Source: Caballeronia sp. NK8 | Lineage (GTDB): Bacteria; Pseudomonadota; Gammaproteobacteria; Burkholderiales; Burkholderiaceae | Assembly: GCF_018408855.1 (NCBI RefSeq) | Contig: NZ_AP024324.1 | Span: forward strand, 1 to 64,000 | DNA length: 64,000 bases | Direction: 5' to 3' | Notes under the pieces: model-generated | The model's database searches: none | Seen by the model: only the letters and a program-made list of their open reading frames with translations | What the model was told of the DNA's origin: nothing | Shown here: positions 34,581-44,107 of the stretch, piece after piece | Numbering within the stretch: the stretch's first letter is position 1 | Layout of the letters: each line of letters starts with the position of its first letter | Made by a program: the position numbers and the translations under genes

Positions 34581-35621
34581 ATGAATTACCGGACCGCAAT
34601 CTGCGCTTGTGCGGCGCTGTTCAGTTTCGCCGCGACGGCGCTTGCCGGGCCAGCGTCCAATCAATCAGTCGAACAGTTCTATAAGGGCAAGGCGTTGACG
34701 CTCGTCGTCAGCGCGGACGCAGGCACGCCCACCGACATTATCGCGCGGCAGTTCTCGCGCTTCTTCGTCAAATACGTTCCGGGTCATCCGAAAGCCATCG
34801 TGATGAACGTGGTCGGCGCGGGCGGCATGGTCGCGGCGGCCTCGCTCCAGTCCAGACAACCGAGCGACGGCACCGTCATCGGCTTTCTTCAGCGCAACAA
34901 TCTCTATATCCCACTGCTCGATCAGCGCCAGAACCGCTTCGATCCGCGCAATGTCAGATGGCTCGGCAGTCTCAACAAGGTCGAATACTGCATCGTGTCG
35001 ATGACGCGCTCGGGCGTGACCACGGCCGACGATCTCACCCGCAAGAAGATGTATATCGGCGCGACCGGTTTCGCGAACGAGGACAGAACGCTGCCGGCGC
35101 TGCTCGACGAATACCTCGGCGCGAAGATGAGCATCGTGCCCGGCTACACGGGACGCGGCGAAGTGTATCTGGCGATGCAGCGCGGCGAAGTCGACGGCTG
35201 GGCCTCCACCATCGACGGGCTTCAGCAAGGCGAGCCGGTACGCATGCTCGCCGACGGCAAGATGAAAGTGCTGCTGCATCTCGGCTGGAAGAGTCCGGCC
35301 GCCTACGCCGACGTGCCGAACCTGAGCGCCTACATCACGAAACCCGAAGTCAAGGCGCTGTTCAACCTGTTCCTGCTGCCGTTCCAGGCGGGCCGCCCGA
35401 TAGCGGTGCCGAAGGACGTGCCGCAGGACCGTCTCGACGCGCTGCGCGACGCGTTTGCGAAGACCATCGCGGACCCGGATTTCATCGATGCGATCAAGCA
35501 ATCGGGCTATCCGGTCGATCCCATCGACGGGAACGCGGTGGAACAGATCGTCTCCAGGCTGTATGCGACGCCCGAGCCGCAGCTCGAGGATGCGCGCAAG
35601 CTCATCTTCAGTTCGCACTGA
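34581..35621 (+). CDS. Tripartite tricarboxylate transporter binding protein (TctC/Bug family)
   Basis: A 346-residue periplasmic binding protein with a Sec signal (MNYRTAICACAALFSF, cleavage near ALAG) and a Bug-type domain (FYKGKALTLVVSADAG, NVVGAGGMVAA). It feeds the fused TctAB permease at 36588. The start at 34581 is chosen because the signal peptide begins there; the frame upstream from 34473 lies in the promoter. Its first 13 residues resemble the porin leader at 31077. Confidence 0.88.
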   Translation: MNYRTAICACAALFSFAATALAGPASNQSVEQFYKGKALTLVVSADAGTPTDIIARQFSRFFVKYVPGHPKAIVMNVVGAGGMVAAASLQSRQPSDGTVIGFLQRNNLYIPLLDQRQNRFDPRNVRWLGSLNKVEYCIVSMTRSGVTTADDLTRKKMYIGATGFANEDRTLPALLDEYLGAKMSIVPGYTGRGEVYLAMQRGEVDGWASTIDGLQQGEPVRMLADGKMKVLLHLGWKSPAAYADVPNLSAYITKPEVKALFNLFLLPFQAGRPIAVPKDVPQDRLDALRDAFAKTIADPDFIDAIKQSGYPVDPIDGNAVEQIVSRLYATPEPQLEDARKLIFSSH

Positions 35622-35652
35622 AGGACAGAACATCATCACGAGGTCACATCAC

Positions 35653-36507
35653 ATGACGCCCGAAATCATCGACATCCATCCCCACATCATCTCGACGGAC
35701 ACGGATCGTTATCCGATCGCGCCGCAGCACGGACATCGCTCGAAGTGGTCCGCCACGCGCCCCGTGACGTTCGAGCAGATGATCGCGGAGATGGATGAAG
35801 CCGGCGTAGCGAAGGCTGCGATCGTGCATTCGTCGACCACGTATGGCGCCAACAACGCATACGTGGCCGACAGCGTCGCGCAGGACCCGAAGCGCTTCAC
35901 CGGCGTCTATTCCTTCGACCTGCTGGCGCCTGACGCACTGAAGACGTTCGACTACTGGCTGGCGCGCGGCATGGGCGGCATTCGCCTTTTCACCGGCGGC
36001 GCGACGCATCAGAGCGATGGCAGCTGGCTCGTCAATCCGGCGACCTTCCCGATCTGGGAGCGCTGCGCGGAGATCGGCATGACGATGGCGGTGCAGACGA
36101 CGCCCGATGGTCTCTCGATGGTCGCGGAACTGGCCGAGCGCTTTCCCAAGGTGCGGATCGCGCTCGATCACTGCGGCCGTCCCGACATCGAGGATGGCCC
36201 GCCGTATGCACGCTGCGCGGCGCTGTTCGCGTTGTCGAAGTACGACAACGTGTACATGAAGATCACGCCGCGCACCTTCGATCTCGCACAGGCGGCCCCG
36301 GGCGGTGCGCAGCCCTTCTTCGAGCAATTGGTGAAAGTGTTCGGCGCCGATCATCTGGCGTTCGGTTCGAACTATCCGGCATCGGCTGGCCCGCTGAAAA
36401 AACTGATCGAGCAGGGGCAGGCCTGCTTCGCGACTCTGAGCGACGACGAGCGCGCGTGGGTCTGGGGCCGCACGGCAAAGGTCCTGTATCCGATGCTCGC
36501 CGACTGA
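35653..36507 (+). CDS. LigI-like amidohydrolase 1
   Basis: A 284-residue TIM-barrel amidohydrolase. The metal site IIDIHPHIIS is at residues 5-14, and FGSNYPASAG near the C terminus completes it. The layout resembles 2-pyrone-4,6-dicarboxylate lactonase (LigI) and related carboxylated-ring hydrolases. It is a clear paralog of the protein at 42386 (HSSTTYG and RPDIEDGPPYA match HSSTTYG and RPDVLDGPPYA). It lies between tctC and tctAB in the same operon. Confidence 0.8.
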   Translation: MTPEIIDIHPHIISTDTDRYPIAPQHGHRSKWSATRPVTFEQMIAEMDEAGVAKAAIVHSSTTYGANNAYVADSVAQDPKRFTGVYSFDLLAPDALKTFDYWLARGMGGIRLFTGGATHQSDGSWLVNPATFPIWERCAEIGMTMAVQTTPDGLSMVAELAERFPKVRIALDHCGRPDIEDGPPYARCAALFALSKYDNVYMKITPRTFDLAQAAPGGAQPFFEQLVKVFGADHLAFGSNYPASAGPLKKLIEQGQACFATLSDDERAWVWGRTAKVLYPMLAD

Positions 36508-36587
36508 TTCCGGCTCGACACGTTCGATCCGCGTTGGACCTACTACAGTGCAAGCCTACCGAGCTTGCCATTCAATCAGGATGACGC

Positions 36588-38624
36588 ATGGAATTCTTCA
36601 ACGATGCAACGCTGCTGGCGGCAGGCCATGCGTTGTCGACGCTGCTTCAGTTCAACCGCCTGATCTTCCTCGTATTCGGCGTCGTGGTCGGACTGGCGAT
36701 CGGTTTGCTGCCCGGCATTGGCGGGCTCACGGGCTTCGCGCTCCTCGTGCCGTTCACGTACACGATGGACCCGTACGCCGCCTTCGCGATGCTGCTGGGC
36801 ATGGCGTCGGTGATCACGACTTCGGACGTGATTCCCGCCGTGCTCTTCGGCGTGCCCGGTCACGCCGCATCGCAGGCGACAGTGCTCGACGGCCTGCCGA
36901 TGACCAAACGCGGCGAGGCGTCGCGCGCGCTGAGCGCATGCTACATGTCATCGTTGATGGGCGGGTTGATCGGCGCGGTGATTCTCGCCGTGTCGCTGCC
37001 GCTCGTGCGGCCTTTCGTGCTTTCCATCGGCACGCCGGAAATGCTGGGGCTGACGATCTTCGGCGTCTCGATGGTCTCGGCGCTCTCGGGCAACGCCCCG
37101 CTGCGCGGTGTCGTCGCCGCGTGCTTCGGGATTCTGGTCGGCATGGTCGGAACCAACGTCGCCACGGGGCAAATGCGCTGGACCGGAGACATCCTTTATC
37201 TGCAGGACGGAATTCCGCTCGTGCCGATCATCCTCGGCATCTTTGCGCTGCCGGAGTTGTGTGAGCTGGCGATCCGCCGGACCGCCATCGCCCAGAACAT
37301 GCAGTTCACATCGCGGCAGGGAATGCGGCAAGGCGTCGTCGACAGCCTGCGAAACTGGTTTCTCGTGCTTCGTTGCGGCGGTCTGGGCGCGGTGCTCGGT
37401 GCGGTGCCGGGCATCACGGGTGCGGTGACGGACTGGATCGCCTACGGCCACGCGCTGCAGACCTCAAAGGGCGCGAAGCAGACCTTCACCACCGGCGACG
37501 TGCGCGGCGTGATCGCGCCCGAAGCGGCGAACAATGCGCGAGAGGGCGGCAGCCTGGTGCCGATGCTCTCCTTCGGCGTGCCGGGCGGCGCGGCGCAGGC
37601 CATCCTGCTCGGCGCGATGATGGTGCACGGGTTCATTCCCGGCCCCGACATGCTGACCAAGCATCTCGACTTCACCTATTCGATGGTGTGGTCCATCGCG
37701 CTCGCCAACATCTTCGGCGCCGGTTTGTGCTTTTTGCTCAGCGGGCAGTTCGCCAAGGTTTCCACGCTGCGTTACACGCTGATTCTGCCGGTCATCATGC
37801 CGGTCATCTATGTCGGCGCGTTTCAGGGTTCGCGCAGCTGGGGCGACCTCTTCGTGCTGCTGATCGCCGGGGTCATCGGCTGGACCATGAAGCGTCTGCG
37901 GTGGGCGCGTCCGCCGCTGATTCTCGGTCTCGTGCTCGGCGTGCTGATGGAGCGCTATATGTCGATCTCCTTCGTGCGCTACGGCACCGACTGGCTGACG
38001 CGGCCCGTCGTGATGGTCCTGCTGATCCTCGCCGCACTCGTGTTCTTCAAGCCGCTGTTCAATGCGTTGCGCACCGGCGGTTTCGCGCATCTGCGTCCGA
38101 GCGGAAAGATCGTGCTCAAGCGCGAGGATCTGGTCTATGTGTTCTTCATCTGCATCGGGCTCTACATGCTGGTGACGGCGCAAGGCTGGCTGCTCATGGC
38201 CCGGATCGGACCGACGGCGGTGGCGAGCATTCTGGTGGTCGCGGCGAGCATCAGCCTCGCATACAAGATCTTCGTGATTCCGGCGCAGGCAAGCGCGGCG
38301 CACGCGGGCGGCGGCATTCACATGGACGTCGCCGCGGACCACGGCGAAAAGCTGTCGAACACGGTCGTCCTGCGGCGGGCAGCAAGGTTCTTCGGCTGGT
38401 TTCTCGCGTTTCTCGCCTGCATGTCGGTGATCGGCATGATCCCGACCGTGCCGCTGATGATCGTCGCCTATATGCGGATCGAGGGACGCGAGCCGTGGCG
38501 TCTGAGCGTGATTCTCGCAGTGTGCGTGACCGCGTTCCTCTATCTGGTCTTCGACCAGATCATTCACATTCCCTGGCCTGACAGCTTCCTGGGGCAATGG
38601 ATTCCCGCCCTGCGAGGCGCCTGA
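36588..38624 (+). CDS. Fused TctA-TctB permease of the tripartite tricarboxylate transporter
   Basis: A 678-residue inner-membrane protein. Residues 1-500 are TctA, with the conserved GLLPGIGGLTGFALLVPFTY and FGVPGHAASQATVLDGLPM. The remaining 180 residues carry about four membrane spans and match the small TctB subunit. TctA alone is about 500 residues, so this is a fusion, and no separate tctB is present nearby. With TctC it forms a proton- or sodium-driven carboxylate importer. Confidence 0.87.
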   Translation: MEFFNDATLLAAGHALSTLLQFNRLIFLVFGVVVGLAIGLLPGIGGLTGFALLVPFTYTMDPYAAFAMLLGMASVITTSDVIPAVLFGVPGHAASQATVLDGLPMTKRGEASRALSACYMSSLMGGLIGAVILAVSLPLVRPFVLSIGTPEMLGLTIFGVSMVSALSGNAPLRGVVAACFGILVGMVGTNVATGQMRWTGDILYLQDGIPLVPIILGIFALPELCELAIRRTAIAQNMQFTSRQGMRQGVVDSLRNWFLVLRCGGLGAVLGAVPGITGAVTDWIAYGHALQTSKGAKQTFTTGDVRGVIAPEAANNAREGGSLVPMLSFGVPGGAAQAILLGAMMVHGFIPGPDMLTKHLDFTYSMVWSIALANIFGAGLCFLLSGQFAKVSTLRYTLILPVIMPVIYVGAFQGSRSWGDLFVLLIAGVIGWTMKRLRWARPPLILGLVLGVLMERYMSISFVRYGTDWLTRPVVMVLLILAALVFFKPLFNALRTGGFAHLRPSGKIVLKREDLVYVFFICIGLYMLVTAQGWLLMARIGPTAVASILVVAASISLAYKIFVIPAQASAAHAGGGIHMDVAADHGEKLSNTVVLRRAARFFGWFLAFLACMSVIGMIPTVPLMIVAYMRIEGREPWRLSVILAVCVTAFLYLVFDQIIHIPWPDSFLGQWIPALRGA

Positions 38625-38651
38625 GAACCCTCTTGAGTGGAAAGAAACAGC

Positions 38652-39182
38652 ATGTCGAACGACCGACTCGAACGAATCGACGCAGAACGCGCGAGCGATG
38701 CACAAAAGCAGGTCATCGCGCGGCTGGGCGAGGGGCGTGGCCGAATTCCCACGCCGTTCAACATCTGGCTGCATAACCCGCGTCTGGCCGAAGGAATGGA
38801 AATCATCGGCACGCATGTCGATCGTTCTCCGGTGCTGAGCGAGGCGGAAAGCGAAGTCGCGATTCTCGCGACGGCGGTGTTCTGGAACGCGCCGTATGTC
38901 ATCGCGAACCATCGGCGGCACGCGCTGAAGTCAGGCGTGCCGGAACCGGTGGTGACGGCCATTCTGGAAAAGCGGCGACCCGAAACGGACGACGATCGCT
39001 TCGGCCTGATCTGCGCAGCCGTCTGCGACCTGCTCTCCGGCGGGGCGATCGACGATGCCCGTTTCGCACGGTACGAGGCCGCACTGGGCCGCGACGTGAT
39101 CGCCGAATTGCTCGTCACGGTGGGCTATTTCACTTCGATTTCACTCGGCATGACCTTGCACGCGCTTCGGCCCAAGGACTGA
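38652..39182 (+). CDS. Carboxymuconolactone decarboxylase family protein
   Basis: A 176-residue all-alpha protein with the family pattern SEVAILATAVFWNAPYVIANHRRHALKSG. It lacks the CxxC of the AhpD peroxidases, so it is closer to the decarboxylase side of the family. The ATG at 38652 is preferred to a GTG five codons upstream. It lies between tctAB and the second LysR gene and fits with aromatic-acid metabolism. Confidence 0.8.
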   Translation: MSNDRLERIDAERASDAQKQVIARLGEGRGRIPTPFNIWLHNPRLAEGMEIIGTHVDRSPVLSEAESEVAILATAVFWNAPYVIANHRRHALKSGVPEPVVTAILEKRRPETDDDRFGLICAAVCDLLSGGAIDDARFARYEAALGRDVIAELLVTVGYFTSISLGMTLHALRPKD

Positions 39183-39222
39183 GGGGCGCGGACAGATCGA
39201 CAAGGCGTGGGAGGGACATCAC

Positions 39223-40212
39223 GTGTCAGGGCTGGACTGGTATCTGCAAATCAACCTGAAGGCGCGGCATCTGCGCCTGCTCGTGACGATCGATACATAT
39301 CGCAATCTGACTCAGGTGGCCGATGTCACTCACGTCACCCTGCCGGCGGTATCGAAGTCACTTGCCGAACTCGAACGCGGCCTCGGACTCACGCTTTTTT
39401 CGCGCACGGCGCAGGGGCTCGTGCCGACGCCATACGGCGATTGCCTGATCCGCCATGCGCGCGAGATGCTGACGATCCTGCATCAGGCGCGCGACGAACT
39501 GAAAGCGCTCAGTTCCGGAACGGAAGGCAAGGTGCATATCGGCATGTTGCCGGCGTCGGCCTCCGCGTTGCTGCCGCAGGCGCTGAGTCTGCTCAAGCAT
39601 CGCTCGCCCGGCACCAACGTGATGGTGATCGAAGGGACGAAGGCGTCCTTGCTTCCGGAACTCTGGCAAGGCCGTCTCGATCTGGTCGTGGGCCGTCTGC
39701 CGCCGCCGGATACGCTCGGCAGCTTCGAGGAAAAGGAGCTGCTCGAAGAACCGGTGACGCTGATGACCGGCCGTCATCATCCGCTCGCGCGCAGAAAGAG
39801 CCTGACGTGGGCGGACCTGCATCCGTATCCGTGGATTCTGCCGCCACCCGGTTCGATCCTGCGCGATCCGCTCGAACGCGCGCTCGAAGCGCATAACGTG
39901 CCGCTCACGACCAATTACATCGAGACGCTCTCGGTTCACGTCGCGCGCGCGCATTTGCAGATCTCGGATTTCATCGCGGTCATGGCTGGCACGCCCGCCA
40001 ACGACACCACACAGCCGCTTTGCACGCTTCCGTTGAGCCTGCCCAGGCTTCTGCGGCCGGCCGGCGTGCTGTGGAATCGCAATCGCAGCCTGACGCCCAG
40101 CGCGCAACTGATGATCGAGTGTCTCGAAGAGGCTGCGCGGCAGCTACGGCCGGACCACGACGCGACGGCGCAAGGGACGCCGAAGTCTTCGAAGCCGCAT
40201 CGCATTAACTGA
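39223..40212 (+). CDS. LysR-family regulator, paralog 2
   Basis: A 329-residue LysR protein with a GTG start. It is almost identical to the regulator at 33388 through residue 290 and differs mainly in a longer charged tail (RQLRPDHDATAQGTPKSSK). It lies just upstream of operator site C and the second half of the island. The duplication of a regulator within 6 kb, each copy with its own half-operon, suggests one ancestral operon doubled and then split. Confidence 0.88.
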   Translation: MSGLDWYLQINLKARHLRLLVTIDTYRNLTQVADVTHVTLPAVSKSLAELERGLGLTLFSRTAQGLVPTPYGDCLIRHAREMLTILHQARDELKALSSGTEGKVHIGMLPASASALLPQALSLLKHRSPGTNVMVIEGTKASLLPELWQGRLDLVVGRLPPPDTLGSFEEKELLEEPVTLMTGRHHPLARRKSLTWADLHPYPWILPPPGSILRDPLERALEAHNVPLTTNYIETLSVHVARAHLQISDFIAVMAGTPANDTTQPLCTLPLSLPRLLRPAGVLWNRNRSLTPSAQLMIECLEEAARQLRPDHDATAQGTPKSSKPHRIN

Positions 40213-40223
40213 ACCGTAATGCC

Positions 40224-40266
40224 TTTACCGGATGGTTAACAGAGGCGCGGCTTAATTCAATAGACG
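40224..40266 (+). promoter_or_regulatory. 43-bp LysR-type operator, site C
   Basis: TTTACC-GGAT-GGTTAA is a near-perfect inverted repeat, followed 21 bp after the TTAA by TCAATAGAC. It is 75 bp before the TTG start at 40342. Confidence 0.6.
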
Positions 40267-40341
40267 GGTGATAGGCGCGGGAAGATCATGACGTCAACGA
40301 GATGACCCGTGCAGACAGGCTACTTTCCCAAGGAGACTAAG

Positions 40342-41313
40342 TTGGCAAACAAGCTTCACCTCAAGCTCGCGATTGCCGAGCATCCGCACACCTCGGCCAT
40401 TCGCGACGGCTCGATTCCCATCGAAGGTGTCGATGCCGAGTTCGTCACGGTCCAGCCGCAGATCGGCGCGTTTCGCCGCATGGTGCGTGACGTCGAATTC
40501 GACGTGTGCGAACTCGCGCCGACGACCTACATTATCGCCCGTGCATACGGTGCGCCGTTCGTCGCGCTGCCCATCTTCGTGGTGCGCCGCTTTCACCATT
40601 CCGGATTGCTGGTGCGTCCGGACGCGGGCATCAAGACGCCCAAGGACCTCGAAGGCAAGAAGGTCGGCGTGCGCGCTTACTCGGTGACCACCGGCGCATG
40701 GACGCGCCAGGTGCTGATCGACGAATTCGGCCTCGATCCGTCGAAGGTGACGTGGGTCGTCGACGACGAGGAGCACGTCACGCAGCTCAAGCTGCCGCCG
40801 AACGTGATTCACGCACCCGAGGGCAGCTCGCTCGCGGACATGATGGCCAAGGGTGAACTCGTGGCGGGTTTCCACGGCAACGCCGGGATCGGCCGCACGG
40901 GCGCGCCGACCGGCGGCTGGCGGGAAGTGGAAGCCGATTACCCCGATCTGTTCCCGAACGCGGATGAGCTGGAGGCCGAGTACTACGCCCGCACCGGCGT
41001 GTATCCGATGCACGGCACGATCGTCGTGAAGGATTCGGTGCTGGCCGAGCATCCGTGGGTCGCCAAGTCGATCTACGACGCCTTCGACAAAGCGAAGAAA
41101 GACTGGCTCGACAAACTCGACGCGGGCGAACTGAACGACAAGAAGAACCAGAAGTATCTCGAGCTGCGCAAGATCGTCGGCCACGATCCGCTGCCGTACG
41201 GCATCGAGGAAAACCGCAAGACGATCGAAGCGCTCGAAGCCACCGCGTTCAAACAGGGCCTGACGCCGCGCCGCATGTCGATGAGCGAGCTGTTCGTCGA
41301 TCCCCGCGTCTAA
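40342..41313 (+). CDS. 4,5-dihydroxyphthalate decarboxylase-like protein 1
   Basis: A 323-residue protein with a periplasmic-binding-protein-like fold but no signal peptide, as in the phthalate-pathway decarboxylase family (DIRDGSIPIEGVD-type N terminus, KTPKDLEGKKVGVRAYSVTT). The start is probably the TTG at 40342: AAGGAG lies 6 bp upstream. A GTG at 40309 has no site, and no in-frame ATG is near. The family removes a ring carboxylate from dihydroxyphthalate to give protocatechuate, but members also exist with unknown roles. It opens the second operon of the island. Confidence 0.75.
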   Translation: MANKLHLKLAIAEHPHTSAIRDGSIPIEGVDAEFVTVQPQIGAFRRMVRDVEFDVCELAPTTYIIARAYGAPFVALPIFVVRRFHHSGLLVRPDAGIKTPKDLEGKKVGVRAYSVTTGAWTRQVLIDEFGLDPSKVTWVVDDEEHVTQLKLPPNVIHAPEGSSLADMMAKGELVAGFHGNAGIGRTGAPTGGWREVEADYPDLFPNADELEAEYYARTGVYPMHGTIVVKDSVLAEHPWVAKSIYDAFDKAKKDWLDKLDAGELNDKKNQKYLELRKIVGHDPLPYGIEENRKTIEALEATAFKQGLTPRRMSMSELFVDPRV

Positions 41314-41335
41314 ATTCATACGGAAAGCCAGCAAC

Positions 41336-42361
41336 ATGATCATCGATTGCCACGGTCACTTCACGACCGTCCCTGCATCGTTTCGCGACTGGCGCGCGAA
41401 ACAGATCGACTCGGCCAACGATCCGGCCAACGCGCCGCCGCTCTCGGGCGCGCATGTCAGCGATGACGACATCCGCGAAGGCGTGGGCAACGGACAGTTG
41501 CGCCTGCAGAAGGAACGCGGCGGCGACCTCACGCTGTTCTCGCCGATTGCCGGTCTCATGAGCCATCACCTCGGCAACGAGCGCACGAGCCTCGAATGGG
41601 CCGAGGTGTCGAACGACCTCGTGCGCCGCGTCTGCGATCTGTACCCGGACAACTTCGTGCCGGTGTGTCAGTTGCCGCAGTCGCCGCTGGCGCCGCCGAA
41701 GAACTCGGTGGCCGAGCTGCGCCGCTGTGTCGAAGAGATGGGTTTCGTCGGCTGCAACCTGAATCCCGATCCGAGCGGCGGCTACTGGACCGGCAAGCCG
41801 ATGACCGACCGCGAGTGGTATCCGCTCTACGAAGCGCTGTGCGATCTCGACGTGCCGGCCATGATCCACGTCGCGGCATCGTGCAATCCGTGTCATCACG
41901 GCACCGGCGCGCATTACCTGAACGCAGATACCTCGGTGTTCATGCAGTTGCTGCAGGGCGATCTGTTCAAGGACTTCCCGACGCTGCGTCTGGTCATTCC
42001 GCACGGCGGCGGCGCGGTGCCTTATCACTGGGGGCGTTATCGCGGCATGTCGCTGGAGATGGCCAAACGTCCTCTCGAAGGGCTGTTGAACAACGTTTTC
42101 TTCGATACCTGCGTCTATCACCATCCGGGCGTGGAACTGCTGACCAAGGTCGTGCCGACGAGCAACGTGCTGTTCGGTTCGGAGATGATCGGCGCGGTAC
42201 GCGGGCGCGATCCGAATACGGGCCAGTACTTCGACGACACCAAGCGCTACCTCGACGCATGCACGGCGTTAAGCGGTGCGGATCGCCACGCGATCTTCGA
42301 AGGCAATGCGCGGCGCGTGTATCCGCGGCTGGACCAGCATCTCAAGGCCAAAGGACTGTGA
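41336..42361 (+). CDS. LigJ-like 4-oxalomesaconate hydratase family amidohydrolase
   Basis: A 341-residue amidohydrolase, the same length as LigJ. It shares the N-terminal metal site IIDCHGHF, the region MGFVGCNLNPDPSGG, then WYPLYEALCDLDVPAMIH, SHGGG-like VIPHGGGAVPYHWGR, and LLFGSE-like VLFGSEMIG. LigJ adds water to 4-oxalomesaconate in protocatechuate 4,5-cleavage. Here the substrate is inferred to be a similar tricarboxylate. An aldolase follows two genes on. Confidence 0.78.
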   Translation: MIIDCHGHFTTVPASFRDWRAKQIDSANDPANAPPLSGAHVSDDDIREGVGNGQLRLQKERGGDLTLFSPIAGLMSHHLGNERTSLEWAEVSNDLVRRVCDLYPDNFVPVCQLPQSPLAPPKNSVAELRRCVEEMGFVGCNLNPDPSGGYWTGKPMTDREWYPLYEALCDLDVPAMIHVAASCNPCHHGTGAHYLNADTSVFMQLLQGDLFKDFPTLRLVIPHGGGAVPYHWGRYRGMSLEMAKRPLEGLLNNVFFDTCVYHHPGVELLTKVVPTSNVLFGSEMIGAVRGRDPNTGQYFDDTKRYLDACTALSGADRHAIFEGNARRVYPRLDQHLKAKGL

Positions 42362-42385
42362 TTCGACGAGAGTTGAACGGACACC

Positions 42386-43231
42386 ATGAACATCATCGAC
42401 ATTCATCCTCATATCATCTCCGATGACGAGAAGCGCTATCCGCCCGCGCCGCTCTTCGGCAAGCGCTCGGACTGGTCGCAGGAAAGGCCCAATACGGTCG
42501 AGGCATTGATCGCGGCGATGGACGAAGCGGGCGTCGCCAAGGCAGCGGTCGTGCATTCGTCGACGACGTACGGCTTCGACAACAGCTATGTCGTCGACGG
42601 CTGCAATCAGTACAAGCACAGGCTCATCGCCGTGGGTTCCGTCGACATGCTGGCCGACGACGTGCCCGCGGTCATCAAGGGCTGGGCCGACCAGGGCCTG
42701 GCGGGTCTGCGCATCTTCACCGGCGGATCGACCAAGGATTTCGATCCCAGCGAACTCGATAACCCGAAGTCGTTCAAGGCGTGGGAGATGCTGGCCGAGC
42801 TGAAGCTGCCCATGTGCATCCAGACCGGACCGGTCGGCTTGCCGCAAGTACGCATGCTCGCCACGAAGTTCCCGGCGGTGAACATCATTCTCGATCACCT
42901 CGCGCGTCCCGATGTGCTCGATGGTCCGCCGTATGCCAACGCCGCCAGCCTGTTCGAGCTCGCCGATCTGCCGAACGTCTATATGAAGCTCACGCCGCGC
43001 ATCTTCGGCGACGTGAAGAAAGAGAAGGCGAGCGCCGCGACTTTTTTCCCGCGCGTGGTCGAGGCCTTCGGTGCACAGCGCCTGGCGTGGGGTTCGAACT
43101 TCCCGACTTCGCCCGGCACGCTGAGCGAGATTCTCGCGACGGCCGGGCAAGGGCTCGCGTGCCTCGGCGAGGAAGACCGCGCGTGGATTTTCGGCAAGAC
43201 CGCGCAGACGCTTTATCCGGCTTTGAGCTGA
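42386..43231 (+). CDS. LigI-like amidohydrolase 2
   Basis: A 281-residue amidohydrolase paralogous to the one at 35653. Its metal site is IIDIHPHIIS (residues 3-12), and the C-terminal region carries WGSNFPTSPG. It lies between the LigJ-like gene and the aldolase, so a lactone or pyrone dicarboxylate is a reasonable substrate. The two paralogs probably have overlapping activity. Confidence 0.8.
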   Translation: MNIIDIHPHIISDDEKRYPPAPLFGKRSDWSQERPNTVEALIAAMDEAGVAKAAVVHSSTTYGFDNSYVVDGCNQYKHRLIAVGSVDMLADDVPAVIKGWADQGLAGLRIFTGGSTKDFDPSELDNPKSFKAWEMLAELKLPMCIQTGPVGLPQVRMLATKFPAVNIILDHLARPDVLDGPPYANAASLFELADLPNVYMKLTPRIFGDVKKEKASAATFFPRVVEAFGAQRLAWGSNFPTSPGTLSEILATAGQGLACLGEEDRAWIFGKTAQTLYPALS

Positions 43232-43249
43232 GAAAAAAGAGAGATCACC

Positions 43250-44107
43250 ATGTCCAACATCCGCCTGAACAGCATCATCCGCGCCTTCGAATCGGGCAAG
43301 GCCGCGCACGCCGCGTTCGCCAAGCTCGACAAGCAGACCGCCATCGAGATGAGCGATTCGCCTTATGACGGCATCGTGTTCGAAATGGAGCACAACCCGT
43401 ATGACGTGAGCGCGCTCGGCGACGCACTGCAGTACATGCTCAGCCGCAAGCAGATTGCCGAGTCCGGATCGGTAGCGGCCAAGGTGACGCCGCTCGCGCG
43501 CATTCCCGCGAACGGCGCCGAGATGAACCAGAGCTTCGCCAAGCAGGTGCTCGATCGGGGCGCCTATGGCGTGATCTGGCCGCACGTGGCGACGGTCGAG
43601 CAGGCGTATAACGCGGTCGCGTCGTGCCGTTATGCGCGTCCGAAAAACGCGCCGCTCTACGAACCCAGGGGCGTTCGCGGCGATGGCCCCGCGAATGCGG
43701 CGCGCTATTGGGGCCTCTCGATGCAGGATTACTACGAGAAAGCCGATGTGTGGCCGCTCGCCCCGCAGGGCGAAATCCTCGTCGGGCTGATGTGCGAGAG
43801 CACGCAGGCAATCGAAAACCTCGATGACATCCTCGCCAACGTGCCGGGCATCGGCTTCATTCTGATCGGCGAGGGCGATCTCAGCCAGGAACTCGGGCTG
43901 CCGCGTCAGTACGAGCATCCGGAAGTCGTCGCCGCAATGCGTCAGATCGCGGAGACCTGCCACAAGCACAAGGTCGTGGTCGGCAATCCGCATGTCACGG
44001 CCAAGAATCATCGCCGCTTGCAGGAGGAGGGTTATCGCTTTCTGATGTCGGCGCCCGCGCGCACCTACGGCGTGGTCGGTCTCGCACGCGAACTGGCGGG
44101 TTACTGA
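43250..44107 (+). CDS. HpcH/HpaI-family class II aldolase
   Basis: A 285-residue metal-dependent aldolase. The metal-binding residues are in LMCESTQAIEN and LIGEGDLSQELG. HpcH/HpaI enzymes split 4-hydroxy-2-oxo acids into pyruvate and an aldehyde or acid. After the LigJ-like hydratase it may cleave 4-carboxy-4-hydroxy-2-oxoadipate or a relative, replacing LigK. The stop overlaps the next start by one base (TGATG). Confidence 0.85.
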   Translation: MSNIRLNSIIRAFESGKAAHAAFAKLDKQTAIEMSDSPYDGIVFEMEHNPYDVSALGDALQYMLSRKQIAESGSVAAKVTPLARIPANGAEMNQSFAKQVLDRGAYGVIWPHVATVEQAYNAVASCRYARPKNAPLYEPRGVRGDGPANAARYWGLSMQDYYEKADVWPLAPQGEILVGLMCESTQAIENLDDILANVPGIGFILIGEGDLSQELGLPRQYEHPEVVAAMRQIAETCHKHKVVVGNPHVTAKNHRRLQEEGYRFLMSAPARTYGVVGLARELAGY

